Below, one piece after another: positions 1 to 6,974 of a DNA stretch of 17,732 nucleotides. The stretch spans positions 1 through 17,732 of the forward strand of contig JAIXZB010000073.1 of assembly GCA_027489915.1 (NCBI GenBank). Direction: 5' to 3'. The notes under the pieces were generated by a model that was not told the origin of the DNA, made no database searches, and saw only the letters and a program-made list of their open reading frames with translations. The stretch's first letter is position 1. Every line of letters starts with the position of its first letter. Position numbers and translations under genes: made by a program. The stretch is from Rickettsiales bacterium. GTDB taxonomy: Bacteria; Pseudomonadota; Alphaproteobacteria; Rickettsiales; UBA3002.

Positions 1-933
1 CTTCAGGTATTCCAGCATGGTTTGATTGCCAAGCGTCAGTTGGAAGAAGAGCAGAAGGCAACCGATGTAAGGTTGGCAGTTGAGCGTAAGAAGATGCTCG
101 AAGATATTGCTGCAAGCTTTGAATCAACCGTGAAGCAATCGGTAGATATTGTGGCGTCCGCAGCCACCGAGATGGATGCAACGGCACAATCGATGGAATC
201 GAACATTCAGCAGAGCAACGAGAAACTGCAAAGCCTGATGAGTGGGATTAACCTGATTGCCAGCCAGATTGAGTCGGTATCGTCTTCGACCAGCCAGCTT
301 TCGCATGCAATTACCGAGATTTCGAGTCAGGTAAGCCGCGCTTCGGGTGTAACCCAGGATTCGGTACAGCAAGGTGAGAAAACAAGCGCCAGCGTGGTAG
401 AGCTCGAATCGAGCGCCAAAGCGATTCAACAGGTCGTCGATTTGATTAACCAGATTACTGGCCAGATTAACCTGCTTGCGCTCAACGCCACCATCGAGGC
501 GGCGCGTGCGGGAGATGCAGGCAAAGGATTCGCGGTGGTAGCAAGCGAAGTGAAGGCGCTGGCGGATCAGACCGGCAAAGCGACCGATCAAATTGTGTCG
601 CAGATTGGGTCGATGCAATCGGCGATTGACCAGTCATCTGGCCTTGTGCGCCAGATGGTGGGATCGATTGGGCAAGTGAGTGAAGTTTCAACCATTATTG
701 CGGCCGCCGTGGAAGAACAGGGCGCTGCAACGAAGGAAATCGCGAATTCATCGGATCGCTCCAAAGCATCATCAAGCGATGTGCTTGAGAACGCCAAAGT
801 GGTGACGGCGGCGGTGGAACATTCACGCGTTTCAGCCAATGAAATGCGCATGGCTGCGCAGGAACTTTCGCGTCAGGCAGAGACGTTGCGCAGTGAGGTC
901 GATAACTTCCTCGTGCGCATGCGCGCGGCATAA
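1..933 (+). CDS. methyl-accepting chemotaxis protein, C-terminal part
   Basis: This is the cytoplasmic signalling part of a chemoreceptor, which would control the CheA kinase through CheW. The reading frame is open from base 1 (L-Q-V-F-Q-H-G...), so the true start and the sensor and membrane segments lie upstream of the window; the TTG at 22 is not a credible start. The first 35 or so residues look like the end of a HAMP domain running into a charged coiled coil (QLEEEQKATDVRLAVERKK). The rest is the long antiparallel coiled coil of the MCP signalling domain, with the near-invariant hairpin tip INLLALNATIEAARAGDAG followed by KGFAVVASEVKALA at about nt 466-560. The C-terminus ends FLVRMRAA with no CheR/CheB-tethering xWxxF pentapeptide. 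Ligand specificity cannot be judged. The gene is followed directly by palindromic repeat copy A. Confidence 0.95.
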   Translation, partial: LQVFQHGLIAKRQLEEEQKATDVRLAVERKKMLEDIAASFESTVKQSVDIVASAATEMDATAQSMESNIQQSNEKLQSLMSGINLIASQIESVSSSTSQLSHAITEISSQVSRASGVTQDSVQQGEKTSASVVELESSAKAIQQVVDLINQITGQINLLALNATIEAARAGDAGKGFAVVASEVKALADQTGKATDQIVSQIGSMQSAIDQSSGLVRQMVGSIGQVSEVSTIIAAAVEEQGAATKEIANSSDRSKASSSDVLENAKVVTAAVEHSRVSANEMRMAAQELSRQAETLRSEVDNFLVRMRAA

Positions 934-1055
934 CGTCTATTATAGCAGACCATCTGCGTTGTCGCATCCACTTTCGCTCTCCTCACGTAGCGCTGCTACG
1001 CTGCGGGGATCGAAAGCGGCAAGTGCTCCTAGCATCTGGCCTACTCTAATAGACG
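934..1055. repeat. long imperfect palindrome, repeat copy A
   Basis: It starts right after the chemoreceptor stop codon. The outer arms CGTCTATTA (934-942) and TAATAGACG (1047-1055) are perfectly complementary, and pairing continues with interruptions (for example CTTTCG with CGAAAG, CGTAGC with GCTACG) to a centre around GTAGCGCTGCTAC (987-999). The core words CTGCGTTGTCGC (954-965), ACGTAGCGCTGCTAC (985-999) and AGCATCT (1031-1037) recur in the same order and nearly the same spacing at 5504-5574. I infer a dispersed intergenic palindromic repeat that may also act as an RNA hairpin at the 3' end of the chemoreceptor mRNA. No transposase gene is associated with it. Confidence 0.7.
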
Positions 1056-1082
1056 CTTGAAGAGTAGAAAGCGCACTCCACA

Positions 1083-1109
1083 TTGACAAATCCGCGCAAA
1101 GCCTATAGC
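1083..1109 (+). promoter_or_regulatory. possible sigma-70-type promoter of the histidine operon
   Basis: A perfect -35 hexamer TTGACA (1083-1088) is followed after 15 bp by TATAGC (1104-1109), a fair -10 match. The spacer is shorter than the usual 17 bp. Transcription would begin around 1115-1120, at or just before the hisB ATG at 1120, which has no Shine-Dalgarno sequence. The hisB message could therefore be leaderless or nearly so. This is a motif match only. Confidence 0.4.
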
Positions 1110-1119
1110 TGTGGCGACT

Positions 1120-1725
1120 ATGATAGCACAACGCACAGCGCGCATTGAACGCGCAACCAAAGAAACGCGCATCGAAGTTGAGGTGAATCTCGACGGTACA
1201 GGCGTGTATGAAATTTCAACGGGCATCGGGTTTTTAGACCATATGCTCGAGCAGCTTTCGCGCCATAGTCTTATGGATGTGAAGGTGAAAGCGGTAGGCG
1301 ATACACATATCGATTTTCACCATACCACGGAAGATACAGGCCTTGCGCTGGGCGCAGCTGTGGCAGAAGCGCTGGGAGAGCGCGTGGGCATTCGCCGTTA
1401 TGGCAGTGCACTCAGCCCCATGGATGAAACGCTTACCCGTGTGGCACTCGATTTATCGGGAAGGCCGTATTTTGTGTGGAAAGTGAATTTCACCCGCGAC
1501 AAATTGGGTGAAATGGACACTGAACTATTCCGCGAATGGTTTCAGGCCTTTGCCACCACAGCAGGCATGACGCTGCATGTAGAGAATTTATACGGCGTGA
1601 ATAATCACCACATCGTCGAAAGCTGTTATAAGGGTTTAGCGCGTTCCTTACGCGAAGCGGTGGAGATTGACCCGCGTAAATCAGGTGCGGTGCCTTCGAC
1701 CAAGGGCGTTCTGACCAAGAAATAA
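1120..1725 (+). CDS. hisB: imidazoleglycerol-phosphate dehydratase
   Basis: HisB dehydrates imidazole glycerol phosphate to imidazole acetol phosphate in histidine synthesis, in the cytoplasm as a Mn-dependent oligomer. The 201-residue protein is the monofunctional form, with no phosphatase domain. The duplicated metal-binding motifs are visible: FLDHMLEQLSRH (39-50), DFHHTTEDTG (65-74), the MDET segment (101-104) and NNHHIVES (161-168). I chose ATG 1120 because the family normally begins close to RTAxIxRxTKET. A GTG nine bases upstream (1111) is possible, and neither has a clear ribosome binding site. It is the first gene of the his operon, and the DUF2628 gene follows after 8 nt. The family assignment is certain; only the start is in doubt. 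Confidence 0.97.
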   Translation: MIAQRTARIERATKETRIEVEVNLDGTGVYEISTGIGFLDHMLEQLSRHSLMDVKVKAVGDTHIDFHHTTEDTGLALGAAVAEALGERVGIRRYGSALSPMDETLTRVALDLSGRPYFVWKVNFTRDKLGEMDTELFREWFQAFATTAGMTLHVENLYGVNNHHIVESCYKGLARSLREAVEIDPRKSGAVPSTKGVLTKK

Positions 1726-1733
1726 GGTGTATC

Positions 1734-2153
1734 ATGTTCGGAAGCTCAAAACTTAAGCGCTACACTGCCCATAGCAAAGAAGGTGCGGCCGAGCCGCTTA
1801 TTCTGGTGCGCGAGGGCTATAGCATATTAGCATTTATTTTTGGCTTTTTGTGGCTGCTATATCACCGTGCGTGGTTGCCTGCGTTGTTCACGTTTGCACT
1901 CGCGCTGCTGCTTAAATGGATTGAAATAAAAGCGTACATCTCGCCCGAGCAGATGGCCTTTATCACCCTGATTGTACAATACTGGATTGGCAGTGAGGCG
2001 CGCGATTGGCAGAGAGATGCGCTTGCAAAACGTGGCTACACGATGACCGACGTTGTGCTTGAAGACAGCGAAGAGCGCGCGGAATTGCGCTATTACGAGC
2101 GCCATCTGATGGTGGATGCAGCCGTCGCTCAAACCACTCCCCACGCAGCATAA
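1734..2153 (+). CDS. DUF2628-type small membrane protein
   Basis: A 139-residue protein with a central hydrophobic region of two or three membrane segments (roughly 29-43, 47-61 and 75-86) and a soluble acidic C-terminal tail. The WLLYHRAWLPALF stretch and the following RDWQRDALAKRGYTMTDVV region match what I know of the DUF2628 family, which in many alphaproteobacteria sits between hisB and hisH. Its role is unknown. The conserved position suggests a housekeeping or operon-linked function rather than a catalytic step of histidine synthesis. The ATG has a good ribosome binding site (AAGGTG, about 4-9 nt upstream). The stop codon is one base before the hisH start, so it is surely co-transcribed. 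Confidence 0.85.
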   Translation: MFGSSKLKRYTAHSKEGAAEPLILVREGYSILAFIFGFLWLLYHRAWLPALFTFALALLLKWIEIKAYISPEQMAFITLIVQYWIGSEARDWQRDALAKRGYTMTDVVLEDSEERAELRYYERHLMVDAAVAQTTPHAA

Positions 2154-2154
2154 C

Positions 2155-2787
2155 ATGAAGATAGCAATCATAGATTGCGGTGCAGGGAATCTGCACTCGG
2201 TGCGCAAAGCCTTTGCCCATGTGGCCTACAGGCTCGGTGCAGAAGTGCAGGTGACAACCACACCCGAAGTGCTGAAGAACGCCACGCATATTGTGCTGCC
2301 CGGTGTGGGCACCTACGCCGATTGCATGCAGGGATTGCTCAAGCATGCAGGACTGCGCGAGGCGCTTGAGGAACGCGTCTTAGCGCAGGGCACTCCGCTG
2401 TTTGGTATTTGCGTGGGCATGCAGATGCTGTTTGAGCGCGGCCATGAATTTGGTGTCACCGAAGGGCTTGGCTGGTTCAAAGGCGAGGTGAGGAAGCTTG
2501 AGCCAAAAAACAATCAACTGCGCATTCCTCATATGGGTTGGAATACCTTGCACCTAAAAGCGCCTACCCACCCCTTATTTGCAGGTATTAGCGAGGGTGC
2601 GCATGCCTATTTCGTGCATAGCTACCATGCAACCCTCGCAGCACCGCACGAGGTGCTTGCAACCGTTGACTATGGGCAGGATATTGTGGCATGTATCGGC
2701 CGCGATAACATTGTGGCTACCCAGTTCCACCCAGAAAAGAGCCAAGACATTGGCCTGCGTATGATTGAAAATTTCGTGAGGATGTAA
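2155..2787 (+). CDS. hisH: imidazole glycerol phosphate synthase, glutamine amidotransferase subunit
   Basis: HisH is the class I glutaminase subunit that supplies ammonia to HisF through a tunnel in the HisF barrel. At 210 residues it has normal length. The nucleophile Cys86 lies in FGICVGMQML, the His192/Glu194 pair in QFHPEKS, and the PGVG oxyanion-strand motif at 49-52. I chose the ATG at 2155 (MKIAIIDCGAGN), which is the family's usual N-terminus; the frame is open further upstream into the DUF2628 gene, but that extension is not conserved. Its TAA shares a base with the next gene's ATG, suggesting translational coupling. The partner gene hisF is two genes downstream. Confidence 0.97.
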   Translation: MKIAIIDCGAGNLHSVRKAFAHVAYRLGAEVQVTTTPEVLKNATHIVLPGVGTYADCMQGLLKHAGLREALEERVLAQGTPLFGICVGMQMLFERGHEFGVTEGLGWFKGEVRKLEPKNNQLRIPHMGWNTLHLKAPTHPLFAGISEGAHAYFVHSYHATLAAPHEVLATVDYGQDIVACIGRDNIVATQFHPEKSQDIGLRMIENFVRM

Positions 2788-3323
2788 TGCCAAGTATCAG
2801 CGCAGAGAAAATCACCCAGCTTAAAACAGCGGATTTGAACGATCTGTGTCAGGCAACCGAAGATGCGATTGCAGACGGCATTGGCTTCAACTGGATGACC
2901 CCACCTATGCGTGAGACGCTCGAGGCCTACTGGAAAGGTGTGCTGGTCGTGCCCGAGCGCACGCTGTTTGGCGGCAGGCTGGATGGCACGTTGGTAGGCT
3001 CGGTGCAACTGGTGCGCCCTAGCAAAAGCAAAGAAACCAGCGCCTTTGCGGTGAGTGTGGAAGCGCATTTTATTGCCCCCTGGGCGCGCGGCCACGGCAT
3101 TGCGAAATCGTTGCTCGAGACGGCTGAGCGCGAAGCAGCCAAAGAGGGATTCTCAATCGTGCGTCTGCATGTGCGCGAGGGGCAGGAACGCGCTTTGCAG
3201 ATTTACCGCGAGGGTGGCTACACCGAATGGGGCACCTTGCCGTACTATGAAATCGTCAATGCACGCATGTTATCGGGCCATTTTTTCTATAAAAAACTCG
3301 CGCCCATTTCGGATTTGATATGA
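2787..3323 (+). CDS. GNAT-family N-acetyltransferase
   Basis: A 178-residue predicted acetyl-CoA-dependent N-acetyltransferase. The acetyl-CoA pyrophosphate-binding loop is visible as R101-G-H-G-I-A106 after the strand VEAHFIAPWA, followed by helix KSLLETAEREAAKEG, strand FSIVRLHVR and the late segment RALQIYREGGYTEWG typical of GNAT motif B. The substrate cannot be predicted. The start overlaps the hisH stop by one base and the stop overlaps the hisA ATG (ATGA), so it is embedded in the translationally coupled his operon. It might act on a metabolite or protein tied to histidine synthesis, or be a passenger; the sequence does not decide. Confidence 0.9.
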   Translation: MPSISAEKITQLKTADLNDLCQATEDAIADGIGFNWMTPPMRETLEAYWKGVLVVPERTLFGGRLDGTLVGSVQLVRPSKSKETSAFAVSVEAHFIAPWARGHGIAKSLLETAEREAAKEGFSIVRLHVREGQERALQIYREGGYTEWGTLPYYEIVNARMLSGHFFYKKLAPISDLI

Positions 3324-4045
3324 TGCTCTATCCCGCAATCGACCTGAAGGATGGCCAGTGCGTACGCCTGAAGCGCGGACTGATGGAGGAAGCGACGGTA
3401 TATAACGACAGCCCCGAAGCCCAAGCCAAAGCATTCGCGGATGCCGGCTGCCCATGGCTGCATGTGGTGGATTTGAACGGTGCATTTGATGGCAAAAGCA
3501 CCAACGAACTGGCCGTGCGTGCCATCCGCAAAAGCGTAACTATGCAGATGCAATTGGGTGGCGGCATTCGCAGTATGGAAGCGATTGAGGCATGGCTGGA
3601 TGCGGGAGTGAACCGCGTGATTTTAGGCACTGTTGCGCTGCGCAATCCGCAACTGGTAAAAGACGCCGCCAAGCAGTTTGCAGGCAAAATTGCAGTCGGC
3701 ATTGATGCCAAAAGTGGCATGGTGGCGGTGGAAGGCTGGGCTGAGGTGAGCGATATGCGCGCCGTGGAATTAGCCCGCCAGTTTGAAGATGCGGGTGTGG
3801 CCGCGATTATTTACACCGACATTGCCCGTGACGGCATGATGGGCGGCCCCAATCTGGAGGAAACCGCAGCACTGGCGCAGGCAGTAAGCATTCCCGTGAT
3901 TGTATCGGGTGGCATTGCATCGCTTGATGACATACGCGCCGTGAAAGCGCGTGCGAGTAGTGGCATCAGTGGCGTGATTGTTGGGCGCGCACTCTACGAA
4001 GGCGCATTCAGCGCACGTGATGCACTGCAGGCTTTGGCGGCCTAG
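3320..4045 (+). CDS. hisA: ProFAR isomerase (phosphoribosylformimino-AICAR-phosphate isomerase)
   Basis: HisA performs the Amadori rearrangement of ProFAR to PRFAR, upstream of HisF/HisH. It is a 241-residue TIM barrel of normal length. The N-terminal catalytic Asp8 lies in PAIDLKDG, the second catalytic Asp129 in VGIDAKSG, and the phosphate-binding segments LGGGIR (79-84) and VSGGIASLDDI are present. TDIARDGMMGGPN carries the conserved Thr and Asp. Two adjacent ATGs (3320 and 3323) are possible starts; the first gives an ATGA overlap with the acetyltransferase stop. hisF follows with no gap. Confidence 0.97.
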   Translation: MMLYPAIDLKDGQCVRLKRGLMEEATVYNDSPEAQAKAFADAGCPWLHVVDLNGAFDGKSTNELAVRAIRKSVTMQMQLGGGIRSMEAIEAWLDAGVNRVILGTVALRNPQLVKDAAKQFAGKIAVGIDAKSGMVAVEGWAEVSDMRAVELARQFEDAGVAAIIYTDIARDGMMGGPNLEETAALAQAVSIPVIVSGGIASLDDIRAVKARASSGISGVIVGRALYEGAFSARDALQALAA

Positions 4046-4807
4046 ATGCTGAAAACGCGCATTATTCCCTGCCTTGATGTCAAAGATGGCCGCGTGGTGA
4101 AGGGCGTCAATTTTGTCGAGCTTATCGATGCGGGCGACCCTGTGGCGCAGGCGCGGGTGTATGATGCGCAGGGGGCGGATGAGCTGACGTTTCTAGACAT
4201 TACCGCCAGTTCCGATGCGCGTGATACGTTGTATGACATGGTCGATAAAGTGGCGCAGGTCTGCTTCATGCCTTTCACGGTTGGTGGTGGTGTGCGCACC
4301 ACGGATGATATTCGCACACTGCTGCTTGCGGGGGCTGATAAGGTGAGCATCAACACAGCGGCAGTAACTCGCCCTGAATTTGTCGCCGAAGCAGCAATCA
4401 AATTTGGCGCGCAATGTATTGTGGTGGCACTGGATGCCAAACAAGTCGCACCGGATAGATTTGAGATTTTTACCCATGGTGGGCGCAACGCAACGGGTAT
4501 TGATGCAGTGGCGTTGGCGCAGCGTATGGAGTCGCTCGGTGCGGGAGAAATTTTGCTCACCAGCATGAACCGCGATGGCACCAAGGATGGCTATGATATT
4601 GCGCTCACCACGGCCATTGCGGCTGCGGTGCGCATTCCGGTGATTGCATCGGGCGGAGTGGGCACATTGCAGCATTTTGTGGAAGGTGCCAAAACGGGCG
4701 CCACGGGGCTGCTTGCGGCTTCGGTATTCCATTTTGGCCAGTTCACCGTGGGGCAGGTGAAAGATGCGTTGCATGAGCAGGGCATTGCGGTAAGGTTGAC
4801 GTCATGA
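4046..4807 (+). CDS. hisF: imidazole glycerol phosphate synthase, cyclase subunit
   Basis: HisF, with ammonia from HisH, converts PRFAR to imidazole glycerol phosphate and AICAR. The protein is a 253-residue TIM barrel with catalytic Asp11 (PCLDVKDG) and Asp130 (VALDAK), plus the phosphate sites VGGGVRTTDDI and ASGGVGTLQHF. The ATG follows the hisA stop directly and the stop overlaps the hisE ATG by four bases. In the segment LTSMNRDGTKDGYD an Asn stands where many relatives have Asp, but Asn also occurs in this family, so I attach no functional meaning to it. Confidence 0.98.
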   Translation: MLKTRIIPCLDVKDGRVVKGVNFVELIDAGDPVAQARVYDAQGADELTFLDITASSDARDTLYDMVDKVAQVCFMPFTVGGGVRTTDDIRTLLLAGADKVSINTAAVTRPEFVAEAAIKFGAQCIVVALDAKQVAPDRFEIFTHGGRNATGIDAVALAQRMESLGAGEILLTSMNRDGTKDGYDIALTTAIAAAVRIPVIASGGVGTLQHFVEGAKTGATGLLAASVFHFGQFTVGQVKDALHEQGIAVRLTS

Positions 4808-5121
4808 GCGATGGATTCCAGAGATTATACGACACGATTTGCGCCCGCAAAAACGAGGCGGCGGATGTGTCGTACACGGCAAATTTGCTACGCAAAGGCG
4901 TGCCGCATATCGCCAAAAAACTGGGCGAAGAAGCGGTGGAAGCCGCACTGGCTGCTGCAAGTGGTGATAAGAATGAGACCATCAAAGAAAGCGCAGATGT
5001 GTTGTATCATTTGAATGTGCTATGGGCGGCGATGGGTATTACACCACAGGATGTTGAGGCCGAACTTGCAAAGCGTGAAGGCATTTCGGGCTTGGTTGAG
5101 AAGGCGGCGCGCCATGAATAA
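4804..5121 (+). CDS. hisE: phosphoribosyl-ATP pyrophosphohydrolase
   Basis: HisE hydrolyses phosphoribosyl-ATP to phosphoribosyl-AMP, the second step of histidine synthesis. It is a stand-alone 105-residue all-helical MazG-like protein and is not fused to HisI, as usual in alphaproteobacteria. The Mg-binding acidic pattern is visible: KKLGEEAVEAALAA (E42, E43, E46) and NETIKESADVLYHL (E58, E62, D65). It overlaps hisF by ATGA, and its stop is overlapped by the start of the HIT gene. No hisI gene (the next enzyme) is present in the window. Confidence 0.96.
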   Translation: MSDGFQRLYDTICARKNEAADVSYTANLLRKGVPHIAKKLGEEAVEAALAAASGDKNETIKESADVLYHLNVLWAAMGITPQDVEAELAKREGISGLVEKAARHE

Positions 5122-5479
5122 TATGGCATATGATACCAATAACGTGTTTGCAAAAATTCTGCGGGCCGAGATTCCGACCACGCGGATATATGAAGATGCA
5201 TTCGCGCTGGCATTTCCAGATGTCGCCCCCAATGCGCCGACCCATGTGCTGGTTGTGCCCAAGGGCGCATACAGCGATTATGCCGATTTTTTGGCACGTG
5301 CGAGTGACGCGGAGATTGGAGGATTTTTTAAGGCAGTGCGCACTGTGGCAGCGCAATTAGGTGTGGAGGAAAACTTCCGCCTGATTACAAACAAAGGTGC
5401 AGATGCTGGCCAGAGCGTGTTTCATTTCCATGTCCATATTTTGGCAGGAAAAAAGATGGGTGCACTCTTGGCGGAGTAG
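5114..5479 (+). CDS. HIT-family (histidine triad) nucleotide hydrolase, HinT-like
   Basis: A 121-residue member of the HIT superfamily, whose HinT branch hydrolyses nucleoside phosphoramidates and acyl-nucleotides. The catalytic triad H104-F-H106-V-H108-I-L is present, preceded by the typical THVLVVPKG segment and followed by AGKKMGALL. N-terminal AKILRAEIPTTRIYEDAFALAF matches the group. ATG 5114 overlaps the end of hisE by eight bases; a second ATG at 5123 is an alternative. HIT genes commonly end his operons in alphaproteobacteria, so co-transcription is expected. It is the last gene before palindromic repeat copy B. Confidence 0.93.
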   Translation: MNNMAYDTNNVFAKILRAEIPTTRIYEDAFALAFPDVAPNAPTHVLVVPKGAYSDYADFLARASDAEIGGFFKAVRTVAAQLGVEENFRLITNKGADAGQSVFHFHVHILAGKKMGALLAE

Positions 5480-5483
5480 CCGA

Positions 5484-5602
5484 ACGTTTTTGAAAATGGC
5501 GAACTGCGTTGTCGCTATACGTTGCTCTGTCGGTTACGTAGCGCTGCTACACACCCTCCTTGCGCTAAGCATCTCCCAGTATTGCATCCATTTTGAAAAC
5601 GT
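5484..5602. repeat. long imperfect palindrome, repeat copy B, between convergent genes
   Basis: The outer arms ACGTTTTTGAAAATGG (5484-5499) and CCATTTTGAAAACGT (5588-5602) are complementary apart from one extra T. Between them are the core words CTGCGTTGTCGC (5504-5515), ACGTAGCGCTGCTAC (5536-5550) and AGCATCT (5568-5574), which match copy A in order and spacing. The element fills the gap between the stops of the HIT gene (+) and maf (-). I infer that it can fold in either transcript and may serve as a bidirectional terminator; this is not proven. Confidence 0.7.
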
Positions 5603-5609
5603 AGTGTTT

Positions 5610-6155
5610 TTATGTCAGTAGCCGTGCAGTTTCATACAAAGGCAGCCCCACCACATTACTGTGCGAACCGCGCATGAGGGAGATGAAGGCGGCCGCATGC
5701 CCCTGAATCGCGTAGCCGCCTGCTTTGCCGTTCCACTCATCCGTGGCGATATAGGCATCGATGGCGGCGGGGGAGAGATAGGAGAAGCGCACCAGCGTTT
5801 CGACCGTCTGCTCGCGCACTGTGCCATCCCTTATAACACAGACATGGGTGAGCACTTTATGGCGTTTGTTGGAAAGTAGCGCAAGGCACATGCGGGCGGT
5901 GGCTTCATCTTCGGCTTTGGGCAGAATACGCCTGCCGAGCGCTACCACCGTATCGGCGGCGAGAATGGTGGAGTCGGCATACTGTGCGGCAATGGCATGG
6001 GCTTTAGCGCGTGCCACACGTGCCACATACGCGCGCGGCAGTTCGTGCTTGAGTGGCGTTTCATCGATATCAGCGGGTATAACGCTATCTGGCGTGATAC
6101 CAATACTGGCAAGAAGCTGCAGGCGTCGTGGTGATGCGGAGGCGAGGATGAGCAT
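5610..6155 (-). CDS. maf: Maf family nucleotide pyrophosphatase
   Basis: Maf proteins hydrolyse non-canonical or pyrimidine nucleoside triphosphates and have been linked to division control. The 181-residue protein shows the N-terminal LASASPRRLQLL motif, the central AADTVVALGRRILPKA segment with the catalytic Asp, and the C-terminal IQGHAAAFISLM...GSHSNVVGLPLYETA motif. I chose ATG 6155 because it gives the usual short lead to LASASPRR and has an AGG about 10 nt upstream; an in-frame ATG at 6173 adds six residues and has no ribosome binding site. It normally follows infA in this alphaproteobacterial block, but here an opposite-strand gene separates them, so it needs its own promoter or long read-through. 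Confidence 0.95.
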   Translation of the reverse strand: MLILASASPRRLQLLASIGITPDSVIPADIDETPLKHELPRAYVARVARAKAHAIAAQYADSTILAADTVVALGRRILPKAEDEATARMCLALLSNKRHKVLTHVCVIRDGTVREQTVETLVRFSYLSPAAIDAYIATDEWNGKAGGYAIQGHAAAFISLMRGSHSNVVGLPLYETARLLT

Positions 6156-6207
6156 GTTATTAAACCTGTACATAGGGTAAGGTGCAGTGAGAGTTGAGGG
6201 TTATAAT

Positions 6208-6705
6208 ATGAATTACTTAGCAAAAGCACGAACCGCAGGAAAGCTGAAGGAGTATATTTTAGGCACAGCTGGGTATCAGATCCAGCTTGGCCCACATGCC
6301 ATAATGTATGATGAACCTCAGCAATGCGATACAGGTATCGCTTCAGAAATATGGCCAGCGTTAAGCGATGATGTGACTGGTAAATTTCTAAGCGAGTGGA
6401 TGGAAGCGCTTGTAGTAACGCTTAAAAATAAAAGTCCAGATTTCAGGGAAATATATTGTGTTAGCAGTTGGGTGTATGCATTGCTGCGGGAAGCACAGAA
6501 CCATAAAGAGAGTGCGTTATCCGATCGTGTGAAGCAGAGCATAATAGATTCAACGATAGCTGAGAAAATACAGTATATTCTCGATACCCAAGGCGAAAAA
6601 ATACGCAAAGTCAAAAAATGGGCAGGGGCAGAGTGGAACAGCACTGATGGGCTCTACACGCCGCTAAACAGTACTATAAAAGCCGTGTGTGATCTATTGG
6701 CGTGA
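6208..6705 (+). CDS. orphan protein between infA and maf, not recognised
   Basis: I do not recognise this 165-residue protein. It has no signal peptide or membrane segment. The middle looks helical, and there is a charged stretch EKIRKVKKWAGAEWNS near the C-terminus. ATG 6208 is preceded by GAGGG with 7 nt spacing, better than the GTG at 6187. The DNA is visibly AT-richer than its neighbours and codon use differs (ATA, AAA and TTA are frequent), which suggests acquisition. It is the only plus-strand gene within the minus-strand murA-maf block, starts 52 bp from the divergent maf start, and its stop lies 2 nt from the infA stop. It is likely a real but lineage-restricted gene; function unknown. 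Confidence 0.7.
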   Translation: MNYLAKARTAGKLKEYILGTAGYQIQLGPHAIMYDEPQQCDTGIASEIWPALSDDVTGKFLSEWMEALVVTLKNKSPDFREIYCVSSWVYALLREAQNHKESALSDRVKQSIIDSTIAEKIQYILDTQGEKIRKVKKWAGAEWNSTDGLYTPLNSTIKAVCDLLA

Positions 6706-6707
6706 GT

Positions 6708-6926
6708 CTATTTCTCGCGAAATTTGATGCGGCCTTTGGAGAGGTCGTAGGGGGTCATCTCGACCACTACTTTATCGCCCGCGAGCACGCGGATGCGGTT
6801 TTTGCGCATTTTGCCCGAGGCGTGGGTTAGCACTTCATGCCCGTTTTCGAGCTTTACGCGGTACATGGAATTGGGCAACACTTCTTCAACAATGCCAGAA
6901 AATTCGAGTAGTTCTTCTTTAGCCAT
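6708..6926 (-). CDS. infA: translation initiation factor IF-1
   Basis: IF-1 binds the ribosomal A site region of the 30S subunit during initiation. The 72-residue protein is a single S1/OB-fold domain and almost fully matches the family: MAKEELLEF, RVKLENGHEVLTHASGKMRK, NRIRVLAGDKVVVEMTPYDL and the final KGRIKFREK. The start has an AGGGG ribosome binding site 5 nt upstream. It lies 48 nt downstream of the UPF0262 gene and is likely in the same transcript. Its stop is only 2 nt from the stop of the opposite-strand orphan gene, leaving no room for a separate terminator. Confidence 0.98.
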   Translation of the reverse strand: MAKEELLEFSGIVEEVLPNSMYRVKLENGHEVLTHASGKMRKNRIRVLAGDKVVVEMTPYDLSKGRIKFREK

Positions 6927-6974
6927 AAGCCCCTAATGTCGTGTGTTCGGTGGGTTAAACGTGAGGGGCTTATA

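Noticed and set aside
124..618. 164-codon minus-strand open frame
   Set aside because: It is antisense to the conserved MCP signalling domain, has no family resemblance and no ribosome binding site.
934..1055. Palindromes A and B as IS or MITE termini
   Set aside because: The outer arms differ between the two copies, no target-site duplication is evident and no transposase is present; a structural repeat fits better.
1111..1119. GTG at 1111 as the hisB start
   Set aside because: The three extra residues are not expected from the family and no ribosome binding site supports it; it cannot be fully excluded.
4571..4573. Asn in place of Asp in the HisF segment TSMNRDGT
   Set aside because: Asn at this place occurs in other HisF proteins, so it is not evidence of an altered enzyme.
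4193..4774. 193-codon minus-strand open frame
   Set aside because: It is antisense to hisF. Its His/Arg/Cys-rich composition is typical of a reverse-frame artefact.
5821..6180. 119-codon plus-strand open frame ending near the orphan gene
   Set aside because: It is antisense to maf, which matches its family along the whole length.
6202..6207. Perfect TATAAT directly before the orphan gene ATG at 6208
   Set aside because: As a -10 element it would start transcription inside the gene, after the ATG, and a good ribosome binding site (GAGGG) lies just upstream of it, so the real promoter must be further upstream.
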